From positions 62,001 to 126,000 of the forward strand of contig JAJEBG010000031.1 in the NCBI GenBank assembly GCA_022824005.1: a DNA stretch of 64,000 nucleotides, given 5' to 3'. Each line of letters opens with the position of its first letter. Position 1 is the stretch's first letter. The position numbers and the translations under genes were made by a program. Shown here in pieces: positions 16,427 through 24,175 of the stretch. Below the pieces are notes generated by a model. That model saw only the letters and a list, made by a program, of their open reading frames with translations. It was not told the DNA's origin and searched no databases. This stretch comes from Paracoccaceae bacterium. Lineage in GTDB: Bacteria > Pseudomonadota > Alphaproteobacteria > Rhodobacterales > Rhodobacteraceae.

Positions 16427-18010
16427 ATGCCAAACCCTCTCTATGATACTTTGTTTGGTGTTCATGCGGGTAAGGCCACGCCATTTTTGAAGCTGCTGAA
16501 TGGCGATGTGCTGTCACACAGTGATTTTTTGACCATGGCTGCACAAATCGCACATGTCTTGGCGGGGCATGGCTTGAAGCCCGGTGACCGCGTTGCAGTG
16601 CAAGTGTCCAAATCGCCAGAGGCACTCGCTTTGTATGCAGCCTGCGTCCAATCCGGGCTGGTTTTTGTTCCGCTTAACACTGCCTACACTGTCGATGAAC
16701 TTTCCTATTTCATCGAAAATAGCGGCGCGTCCTTGATCGTCTGTGATCAAAAGCGGGAGGAGGATCTGTCCTCGCTTGCGAAAAGCTTGGGAGCAGAGGT
16801 CGATACGCTGAATGCTGATGGCAGTGGTTTGCTGATGGAAACCGCCCGCCTGGTGCCCGAATGTTTTCCCACAGTATCACGAGAAGCAGATGATCTTGCA
16901 GCGTTTCTTTATACCTCTGGTACAACAGGCCGCTCAAAAGGGGCGATGCTTTCGCAAAATAACCTGCTATCGAACGCGCTCACCTTGGCCAAGACGTGGC
17001 ACTTTACCAAAGATGATGTTCTGCTGCACGCTCTGCCGATCTTTCACACTCACGGATTGTTTGTGGCCACGAATGTGATGCTGGCCTCGGACGGTTCAAT
17101 CGTGTTCATGCCAAAGTTTGATTTGGACGAAATCATTGTGCGTATGCCAGAAGCGACCACCATGATGGGCGTGCCAACATTCTATACGCGCCTGCTAAGC
17201 GATGCGCGCTTCACGCGTGATCTTGCCAAACACATGCGCTTGTTTGTTTCGGGTTCCGCGCCGCTTTTGGCTGAAACGCACATACAGTTTGAAGAGCGCA
17301 CAGGGCACCGCATACTTGAACGCTACGGCATGACCGAAACCAACATGAACACATCTAACCCCTATGAGGGTGAGCGCAAAGCCGGAACCGTCGGCCTGCC
17401 GCTGCCCGGCGTTGAGGTGAAAGTCACTGACCCCACCACTGGAGCCACGCTCCCACATGGCGAGGTGGGCCAAATCGAAGTTCGTGGCCCGAATGTATTC
17501 AAAGGGTATTGGCAGATGCCAGAAAAAACCGCCGCGGAGCTGCGCGAAGACGGCTTCTTCATTACTGGCGATCTCGGGGTCATTGACGCCGATGGCTACA
17601 CCCAGATCGTGGGTCGGGACAAAGATCTAATCATCTCTGGCGGATACAACATCTATCCCAAAGAGATTGAGCTGGTTCTTGATGCCCAACCAGGCGTCTT
17701 GGAAAGCGCCGTCATCGGTGTACCGCACGCCGATTTTGGTGAAACTGTGTTGGGACTGATCGTCCCCGCCCACGACGACGTGCCTGACCTTGAGCAAATT
17801 AAAGCCGCTGCGGCGTCATCGCTTGCGCGTTTTAAACACCCGCGTGAGCTTATTGTCGTCGATGAACTGCCACGAAATACGATGGGTAAGGTTCAGAAGA
17901 ACGTGCTGAGGGATGAGCACAAAGAAATATTTGAACAAACATCCGCATTCCGGGGTTTTCGAACAGCCATTCCAACGGCACGCAGACAAAGCTGCCTTCG
18001 GCCCCGGTGA
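16427..18010 (+). CDS. matB: Malonyl-CoA synthetase, with a foreign C-terminal tail
   Basis: An AMP-forming ligase making malonyl-CoA from malonate, ATP and CoA. The P-loop YTSGTTGRSKGA lies near residues 163-174. Then come RYGMTETNMNTSNPYEGERK, ITGDLGVIDADGYTQIVGR and the catalytic lysine in RNTMGKVQKNVLR (about residue 485). MatB proteins normally end about 10-15 residues after this lysine motif. Here the frame runs on for about 24 residues (from TSAFRGF) through sequence that encodes HsdS in another frame. The native stop was probably lost at a junction near 17940. The enzyme core is complete. AAGGAT lies before ATG 16427. Confidence 0.92.
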   Translation: MPNPLYDTLFGVHAGKATPFLKLLNGDVLSHSDFLTMAAQIAHVLAGHGLKPGDRVAVQVSKSPEALALYAACVQSGLVFVPLNTAYTVDELSYFIENSGASLIVCDQKREEDLSSLAKSLGAEVDTLNADGSGLLMETARLVPECFPTVSREADDLAAFLYTSGTTGRSKGAMLSQNNLLSNALTLAKTWHFTKDDVLLHALPIFHTHGLFVATNVMLASDGSIVFMPKFDLDEIIVRMPEATTMMGVPTFYTRLLSDARFTRDLAKHMRLFVSGSAPLLAETHIQFEERTGHRILERYGMTETNMNTSNPYEGERKAGTVGLPLPGVEVKVTDPTTGATLPHGEVGQIEVRGPNVFKGYWQMPEKTAAELREDGFFITGDLGVIDADGYTQIVGRDKDLIISGGYNIYPKEIELVLDAQPGVLESAVIGVPHADFGETVLGLIVPAHDDVPDLEQIKAAAASSLARFKHPRELIVVDELPRNTMGKVQKNVLRDEHKEIFEQTSAFRGFRTAIPTARRQSCLRPR

Positions 18011-18362
18011 CGTTCTGTTCGGCAAGCTTCAACCATACCTTCGCAAATTCATGGCCCCGGATTTCAATGGCGTTTCAATCAAACTCTGGGTCCTGAAACC
18101 TAAGGCAAATCAGATCACTTCACCATTCCTGCATTAGCTGGTGCAGTCCGATGGTTTATTAACCGAAGCGGAAAAGTCGTCAGGGTCCAAGATGTCTCAC
18201 GCCGATTGGAAGGTCATATCGGATTACAGCTTTCGCTTACCAGCACCTGCTGAGCAGACTCGGATCGCCGATGTCATGAGATGTTGTGATACGGAAATTG
18301 CCGGACATGCCACCGAGATCGAAAAACTCCGCACGGAGAATAAGCTACCTCAAAGCTGCTAG
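17944..18362 (+). pseudogene. hsdS: Type I restriction specificity subunit (HsdS) remnant
   Basis: The C-terminal part of an HsdS specificity subunit. A plus-strand frame reads AAFGPGDVLFGKLQPYLRKF and SIKLWVLKPKANQITSPFLH, hits TAG at 18135-18137, and continues in the same frame with LVQSDGLLTEAEKSSGSKMS, then ADWKVISDYSFRLPAPAEQT. These are target-recognition-domain and conserved-region motifs of the family (GDxLFGKLxPYL, SSGSKMPRxDW, LPPxxEQxxIA). The TAG sits where Gln is expected (CAG to TAG). The N-terminal half is missing, and there is no hsdM or hsdR, so it is not functional. Confidence 0.75.
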
Positions 18363-18612
18363 TCTTACACATGATGATGGTGTTGGGGTGGCGATACCTG
18401 TCATCGGCTCAGGCTTTGGATACGCGCGGATCAGAACGGGCCGTGCTACTGACGGATGTAATGCAGAATCGGCTGACGTCGGTAGAAGTATCGTCCACGG
18501 TCGGTCTTTGGGTATCGAACTTTGACTTGATCGCCCATTTTGTATCGATAATCGTGCTATTTCTGCCAGATGGTACAGTCAAGTCACAGAAAAATTAATG
18601 GTTTGAGTGAAA
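18363..18612. other. Short stretch of unrecognised debris between hsdS and tRNA-Tyr
   Basis: No intact gene. One plus-strand frame continues from the lost hsdS frame and reads GVGVAIPVIGSGFGYARI, which faintly recalls the glycine loop of macro-type domains. It is too short and isolated to name. Confidence 0.2.
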
Positions 18613-18698
18613 TGGTGGGCGACCCTGGAATCGAACCAGGCATGGGGTTTCCCCCGGCGGAGTTACAGTCCGCTGCCGCACCTTGCAGCCCGTCGCCC
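18613..18698 (-). tRNA. tRNA-Tyr (anticodon GTA)
   Basis: A class II tRNA of 86 bases including CCA. Acceptor arms are GGGCGAC and GTCGCCC with discriminator A. The anticodon stem GCGGA/TCCGC holds the loop CTGTAAC. A long variable arm (GGGG-GAAA-CCCC type) and a T-arm with GGTTCGATTCC follow. Its 3' end faces the malonate island. Confidence 0.96.
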
Positions 18699-18807
18699 AA
18701 CAAAAATTTTCGATACTTTACACGTCATCAAACTGTCAATAGAAATCAAACTTTATCTCGTCGTTAAGTGAAATCAACCGATCGTTTTCAGCCGAGAAAG
18801 CACAGCA

Positions 18808-19584
18808 ATGACATCGACGCACTCAAAGTCAGCAAGACGGAGAAAGGGGTTCTCAAAAAATCAAAACCGGTCGGATATTTGGATTTATGGCATTCACGCG
18901 GTTCGAGAGGCTTTGTTGAATGGGAAGAGAAAAAAACACCAGTTAATTTTGACCGAAAATGCCCGAATGAAACTTGAGACGGCGATTGAACGCACTGATC
19001 TAACCGCAACAATCGTTGATTCTCAAAGATTCGCATCAGTCCTACCGGCGGGTTCCGTTCACCAAGGAGTGGCCCTCAAAGCCGATCCTCTTGCTTGGCC
19101 ACCGCTTAAACATCTCTGTCGTGACACATGCGCCGATATGCGATTCTTGCTCCTTGATCGGATCACTGACCCGCATAATGTCGGTGCCATTTTGAGGAGT
19201 GCCCGCGCTTTTGAGATCAACGCTGTGATCGCCCCCTCAAGGCACGCGCCTCCTGAGACCGGCACATTGGCTAAATCAGCCTCGGGGGCACTTGAACATG
19301 TGCCCTATCTTCGAGTCAGCAATCTCGCAACGGCAATGTCTTACCTGCAAAAGGAGGCCTTCACACTCATTGGTTTAGATTCTAATGCCTCTCTCGAGAT
19401 AGGTCAGATTCCAAAGGACGTCTTTGAGGGGCACGTCGGATTGATCCTCGGTTCAGAATCGGCCGGATTGAGATCTCTGACACATCAACGATGTGATTGT
19501 GTGGCAAGAGTTTGTGCCGGCTCACTTAATGTTTCCAATGCCGCCGCGGTCGCGATGCATGCGGCCCAGAGAATCAGAGTTTAA
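18808..19584 (+). CDS. rlmB: 23S rRNA 2'-O-methyltransferase, TrmH/RlmB family
   Basis: A SPOUT methyltransferase of 258 residues that likely methylates G2251 of 23S rRNA. After a basic N-terminal tail comes the substrate-binding domain (WIYGIHAVREALLNGKR, SVHQGVALKADP). The knotted SAM domain follows: LLLDRITDPHNVGAILRSAR (motif 1), LILGSESAGLRSLT (motif 2) and SLNVSNAAAVAMH (motif 3). It is next to tRNA-Tyr and runs the other way. Other TrmH-family RNA targets are possible. Confidence 0.92.
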   Translation: MTSTHSKSARRRKGFSKNQNRSDIWIYGIHAVREALLNGKRKKHQLILTENARMKLETAIERTDLTATIVDSQRFASVLPAGSVHQGVALKADPLAWPPLKHLCRDTCADMRFLLLDRITDPHNVGAILRSARAFEINAVIAPSRHAPPETGTLAKSASGALEHVPYLRVSNLATAMSYLQKEAFTLIGLDSNASLEIGQIPKDVFEGHVGLILGSESAGLRSLTHQRCDCVARVCAGSLNVSNAAAVAMHAAQRIRV

Positions 19585-19743
19585 CCTTTTTCATTGGTCT
19601 CTCCTCAATCCCTTGGGCGATGAAATGCCAAAAGCTATAGATATTTTTTTCGACTTCGCTCAAATGGGTCGTCACATCATTCTTGTCTCCCCACAGTAAT
19701 GTGTTAATCATAAAACTCTGTTTTAGACATTGAGGATAGGCAA

Positions 19744-21036
19744 ATGACAGATCAACCCACTTATGGATTCGACACCATGCAAATTCATGCGGGGGCTCGG
19801 CCTGACCCGGCGACGGGTGCACGACAAACGCCGATTTACCAAACCACCGCGTATGTCTTCAAAGACGCCGAACACGCCGCCGCTCTGTTCAATCTACAGG
19901 AAGTCGGCTTCATCTACTCTCGACTGACCAATCCAACTATTGCCGTTCTTCAAGAACGGATTGCGGCGTTAGAGGGAGGGGCTGGCGCGGTCTGCTGTGC
20001 ATCGGGACACGGGGCGCAAATTATGTCATTGTTTCCCTTGATGCAGCCCGGTTGCAATATCGTCTCATCGAATCGACTCTATGGCGGGACTGTGACTCAG
20101 TTCAGCCGCACTATTCATAGGTTTGGCTGGCGGGCGAATTTCGTAGATACCGAAGATCTCGACGCCGTCGAAGCGGCCATTGATGACAATACCCGCGCGC
20201 TGTTTTGCGAGTCGATTGCCAATCCCGGGGGGTACATCTCTGATTTGGATGAGCTCGCCAAAATCGCCGATCGAAATGGTATCCCACTCATCGTCGACAA
20301 TACGTCCGCGTCACCTTATCTGTGTCGGCCGATTGAACACGGAGCCACATTGGTCGTTCATTCGACAACAAAATATCTCACCGGCAATGGCACTGTCACC
20401 GGTGGCGCGATCGTCGATTCTGGGAATTTTGATTGGTCGGCAAGTGACAAATTTCCCTCTCTATCACAACCTGAACCCGCCTATCACGGTCTTAAATTTC
20501 ATGAGACTTTCGGCTCCCTCGCCTTCACCTTCCATGGCATCGCCATCGGCCTGCGTGATCTCGGCATGACAATGAACCCGCAGGGGGCTCATTATACATT
20601 GCTAGGCATCGAAACCTTGTCACTTCGTATGCAAAAGCATGTCGATAATGCGATCAAGGTCGCATCGTGGCTAGAGAATGACCCGCGGGTTGAATTTGTC
20701 ACCTATGCAGGTCTTCCATCCTCGCCCTACTATTCGAGAATCGCCAAGATTTGCCCCAACGGGGCCGGCGCCCTTTTCACTTTTGCGATCAAAGGAGGCT
20801 ATGATTCCTGCGTCAAATTTGTCGACAATCTGGATATCTTCAGCCATGTCGCCAATCTCGGCGATGCCCGTTCTCTCGTCATTCACTCAGCATCGACCAC
20901 TCATCGGCAACTCACCGCTGAGCAGCAGAAAGCGGCGGGCGCTGAGCCCAACGTGGTGAGGCTTTCCATTGGGATCGAAGATGCCAATGACCTGATTGCC
21001 GATCTTGACCAAGCTCTCCAAAAATCAGCTTCGTGA
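19744..21036 (+). CDS. metY: O-acetylhomoserine sulfhydrylase
   Basis: A PLP enzyme of the Cys/Met metabolism family, 430 residues, making homocysteine from O-acetylhomoserine and sulfide. Typical segments are FDTMQIHAGARPDPATGARQ and IYQTTAYVFKDAEHAAALF, YSRLTNPTIAVLQERIAALE and SGHGAQIMSLF, where AALEGGAGAVCCASGHGAQ is diagnostic of MetY over MetB or MetZ. The PLP lysine is in HSTTKYLTGNGTVTGG. AGGATAGGCAA precedes ATG 19744. It stands alone; I saw no SAM riboswitch upstream. Confidence 0.94.
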   Translation: MTDQPTYGFDTMQIHAGARPDPATGARQTPIYQTTAYVFKDAEHAAALFNLQEVGFIYSRLTNPTIAVLQERIAALEGGAGAVCCASGHGAQIMSLFPLMQPGCNIVSSNRLYGGTVTQFSRTIHRFGWRANFVDTEDLDAVEAAIDDNTRALFCESIANPGGYISDLDELAKIADRNGIPLIVDNTSASPYLCRPIEHGATLVVHSTTKYLTGNGTVTGGAIVDSGNFDWSASDKFPSLSQPEPAYHGLKFHETFGSLAFTFHGIAIGLRDLGMTMNPQGAHYTLLGIETLSLRMQKHVDNAIKVASWLENDPRVEFVTYAGLPSSPYYSRIAKICPNGAGALFTFAIKGGYDSCVKFVDNLDIFSHVANLGDARSLVIHSASTTHRQLTAEQQKAAGAEPNVVRLSIGIEDANDLIADLDQALQKSAS

Positions 21037-21150
21037 TCTCTCATCTCAACGATTTGAAGCCCGATGAATTGGCATCCTCTCCCCCGCCCTGCCAAGAGAG
21101 GTCAGTGACGTTTTTTTTACCTTACCGTGGTCTGAAAATGCGAGGGTGAA

Positions 21151-21813
21151 ATGAAGCGAGCTCTCGTGGTCGGCAGTTCAGGCGGGATTGGACAGGCCAT
21201 GACAAAAGAACTGATGAATCAGGGATACGATGTCGTGACCCTCTCTCGTCGTAACGACGGATTGGATGTGACGGATGCTTCAAGCGTCCATGGTCTCATC
21301 GGCAAACTTCAAGGCCCGTTTGATATCATCTTTATTGCCACAGGCATTCTTGCGCCGGAGGGAAGATCACCAGAGAAATCGCTCAATGCGATTGATGGCC
21401 ATGTGATGGCATCAGTCATGGCGGTCAACACCATTGGCGTCGCGCTTATATTGCGAGAAGTGCCTCGATTGCTCCCACTCAATGCGAGATCGGTCACCGC
21501 TGTTCTCACCGCTCGTGTGGGTTCAATTGGCGATAACCAAATAGGCGGATGGTACAGTTATCGCGCCTCAAAGGCGGCGGCTAATCAGTTGGTTCATGGT
21601 GCCGCCATTGAAATTGCCCGAAAAAGGCCCAAAGCCATCGTGGCGGCCTTCCATCCCGGCACTGTCGATACGCCATTTACGGCGAATTACTCAGTTGAAG
21701 GTAAGTTTCCACCAGACACTGCGGCCAAATACCTATTATCGGTTATGTCCCAACTGACAGAGCAACAAACGGGCGGATTTTTTGACTACAAGGGACATGA
21801 AGTCGCTTGGTGA
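21151..21813 (+). CDS. Short-chain dehydrogenase/reductase
   Basis: A classical SDR of 220 residues. It has the nucleotide-binding GSSGGIGQAM, the Asp region SRRNDGLDVTD, ATGILAPEG, and catalytic YSYRASKAAANQL (YxxxK), with Ser supplied by VGSIGDN. The C-terminus FHPGTVDTPFTANY resembles CsgA/C-factor-like SDRs. The substrate is unknown. It follows metY by about 115 bases and precedes a membrane protein; neither neighbour suggests a substrate. Confidence 0.85.
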   Translation: MKRALVVGSSGGIGQAMTKELMNQGYDVVTLSRRNDGLDVTDASSVHGLIGKLQGPFDIIFIATGILAPEGRSPEKSLNAIDGHVMASVMAVNTIGVALILREVPRLLPLNARSVTAVLTARVGSIGDNQIGGWYSYRASKAAANQLVHGAAIEIARKRPKAIVAAFHPGTVDTPFTANYSVEGKFPPDTAAKYLLSVMSQLTEQQTGGFFDYKGHEVAW

Positions 21814-22112
21814 CGTCAACCCTTATTGATCGTGCTCCTCAAGAAAAGTCTTGACTCACCTTTGCTGAATACGAAATATAGAACGTGTCCAGCGGGTAGG
21901 CGGTTGACTATTTGGTAAATGCGCAACGGTGTCCTGCCGCCTGCCTTCATAATGGACAAGGGGGGAAGACTTGCCGCAACAGGCCAATCAATGATCGACG
22001 ATGATCGGATGAAAACGGACGGGTGACAAAAATTCACCCATTTCGCCGTTCGGCCTTCATCTGTTTGACTGGCTTAGTCATGCCCTCGGCACGTCCGACT
22101 TGGGGTTGATCT
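21814..22112. other. Gap between the SDR gene and the PilP-like gene
   Basis: About 300 bases. Minus-strand open frames exist but have no family resemblance or ribosome binding site. I see no structured RNA. Confidence 0.4.
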
Positions 22113-23879
22113 GTGACTTCAAAAACCAACATCATGATCCACTTCTCCAATGAAGGCACTTTATTCTATGTTTTTTATGCTGACAGAGAATGGGTTGAAA
22201 TCGGCCGTTTCGGTGTTGATGAGCCGTGGGATAGAAAACGATTGGAGATCATACGAAATCGTGCCATTCGCCTGTGTTGCGGGCATTTAGCGACCACAGT
22301 GATTGTTTATCCTGAGTTGATCAATTTTACCCAATGGGAAGATTTGGATAGCGAAAGCACATCCTTTGAAGAGATTGAAAGGCACCTTATGGCCAACACT
22401 GGAGAAGATATCGAGAAAATTTTCTATGACTCGTTCTTATATGGTCATTCTCGACATGTCGCTTATGCGGCTCGGGATGAAATAGAGAATTTTACCCACT
22501 TTGCTGTCAATCAAGGCTTTCCAGTGGTGGGATTTGGTGTCCTCCAGAGTGATCGGCAAGACCTTCCCTCGCCTTTGGTGCTTGGCGTATCAGAACATGG
22601 AATACACCACAATGTGACGAGGAGGGATATTCGCCGAGCATTGAGTTGTTCGCGCCATTCAGCTGGAGAACCTATGGTTCAAAGTTCAGGGTCGATATCG
22701 AAGCGAGAAGATGTGCCCGTTGGAGAGAGCCGACCCATCATCGCCGCAGCCGCGATTTGCCTGTCATTCGCTCTGGCCCTCGGGGCCGTAGAGGCAGCTG
22801 ACGGCGTCAATTCTGAAATCGTTGTACCCTCTTATTCCCAACAAACATCAACGTCGGCTCAAAGTCTTGTCGCTTTCGTCGAATCTTATGAGTTGAAGAT
22901 TATTGATGGATGGGAAAGCGCGATCGGTGAATCGACATCAAGATTAACGTCGGCACTCGTCAAACAAGTCTCGGCTGATCGGGGGTTTGATCCCAACCTA
23001 TTGGTTTTTGAGACGCTCAACCTGACCCCATCGCTCGCACCTCAAGGACATAACCTTAAAGAGCGCGAAAATCTAATTCGGTCTGGCGGCACTAAGGTGG
23101 CTCAACCTGATCCTTCTTCCACGAGTGACAATAAGGAGAAACAGGCCGCATCTTCTCTTCTTTCTTCAGAGATAATTGGCGCGACGGAAATCAATTCTGA
23201 TGTCAAGCCGGCACAAGAGTTGCCAATCGATTCGGGACAACAAGTTTCAGGCGCTGAAGAGACTCCCAAACCCCTGAATATTAAACGCCCTGTTCTTCGA
23301 GACGGAGCCCGAGACCTCCCGACAATCTTCGCGACAACTCGCCCTGTCCTCCGAGACGGCGGGCGCGACAAGCCGACGGAAGTCACAACGCAGACAGCAG
23401 ATAGTGACACACAGGAATCAACCGACGCCTTGATCAGAAATGCCATACTTGAGAGACTTGAGGCCGAAGTTGAACCGCAGACTCGCGTTATCAATCGGCC
23501 GGCTCGTCGACTCACACGCGACTTGGAGGCTCCGGTCACGGACACCCAAATCGTCTTGGTACGACCTCTTCGCCGTCCCAACCCGACTCAATCGAACCCT
23601 CGCGTGACGGCCCTTCCGGCAACCCCAATTTCGACGGATAGTTTAAGGAGCAATGCGCTAGCGACCGTACAAACCGATCTTGATCTTGGAAAGATCAACC
23701 TTATTGGGATTCATGGTCAAACGGAGTTCCTTCGGGCCCTCGTTCGTCTGCCAAACGGCGAGTTAAGAAATCTATATGTCGGGAGTTCCGTTGAAGGCGG
23801 CAAGGTTGTCGAGATTACCAACTCGTCATTGACCTATATCAAGGAAAATAAAAGATTCCGATTGACTATGCCCAATTGA
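22113..23879 (+). CDS. Inner-membrane protein with cytoplasmic N-domain and PilP-like C-domain
   Basis: A 588-residue protein in three parts. Residues 1 to about 190 form a soluble domain with HFSNEGTLFYVFYADREWVE and VAYAARDEIENFTHFAVNQG. This resembles a Rhodobacterales domain that I think is PilM/GspL-like (actin fold). One membrane helix follows at IIAAAAICLSFALALGAVEA. Then comes a long low-complexity linker with two copies of RPVLRDG-[AG]-RD-[LK]-PT (23286-23324 and 23340-23378). The last 70 residues (LGKINLIGIHGQ, RALVRLPNGELRNLYVGSSV) match the small beta domain of PilP-type secretion/pilus proteins. No pilus genes are nearby. Start is GTG 22113 or ATG 22134. Confidence 0.7.
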   Translation: MTSKTNIMIHFSNEGTLFYVFYADREWVEIGRFGVDEPWDRKRLEIIRNRAIRLCCGHLATTVIVYPELINFTQWEDLDSESTSFEEIERHLMANTGEDIEKIFYDSFLYGHSRHVAYAARDEIENFTHFAVNQGFPVVGFGVLQSDRQDLPSPLVLGVSEHGIHHNVTRRDIRRALSCSRHSAGEPMVQSSGSISKREDVPVGESRPIIAAAAICLSFALALGAVEAADGVNSEIVVPSYSQQTSTSAQSLVAFVESYELKIIDGWESAIGESTSRLTSALVKQVSADRGFDPNLLVFETLNLTPSLAPQGHNLKERENLIRSGGTKVAQPDPSSTSDNKEKQAASSLLSSEIIGATEINSDVKPAQELPIDSGQQVSGAEETPKPLNIKRPVLRDGARDLPTIFATTRPVLRDGGRDKPTEVTTQTADSDTQESTDALIRNAILERLEAEVEPQTRVINRPARRLTRDLEAPVTDTQIVLVRPLRRPNPTQSNPRVTALPATPISTDSLRSNALATVQTDLDLGKINLIGIHGQTEFLRALVRLPNGELRNLYVGSSVEGGKVVEITNSSLTYIKENKRFRLTMPN

Positions 23880-24175
23880 GTGATGGTTTCATTGACAAGT
23901 TTAGATGTCGAACTGACGGGGTATGGACGTTTTGATACTTCGTGATCCATTCGGAATAACGTGTTCTGAGGTGATGGCAAAAATTGAGCACCACCACAAT
24001 CAATCAATATCATTCGAATCGCATTGACAAAGGGTTATCGCGGGTTGTCGGCAGCCGAGAGGTGTGCGAGGTGGATCTTGTCTTTACGACCGTTATCGAC
24101 AAAAAAAATGAATTTCCATATTGGGATCCAACGACATTCGGTAATTGATTGTTGTCGGGCGTGCAGGGGGGATCA

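Larger units (their letters stand above)
11094..18612. mobile_element. Putative acquired island carrying malonate catabolism, next to tRNA-Tyr
   Basis: Six intact-looking malonate genes (11446 to about 17940) have visibly higher G+C and more CTG leucine codons than the genes around them. They are bordered by truncated ankyrin and recombinase fragments on the left and by a broken hsdS on the right. Beyond hsdS lies the 3' end of tRNA-Tyr, a common integration point. I found no intact integrase and no direct repeat of the tRNA end at the left side, so the insertion mechanism is not shown. Confidence 0.5.

Noticed and set aside
18570..18767. Plus-strand frame with GDPGIEPG
   Set aside because: It runs through the complement of tRNA-Tyr; the motif is the T-arm read as protein.
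19585..19743. Possible SAM or SAH riboswitch before metY
   Set aside because: I looked for SAM-II-like and SAH-like conserved blocks and found none.
21076..21119. CCTCTC/GAGAGG stem before a T run behind metY
   Set aside because: The stem has only six pairs with a 14-base loop, and the T run is several bases away, so it is not a convincing terminator.
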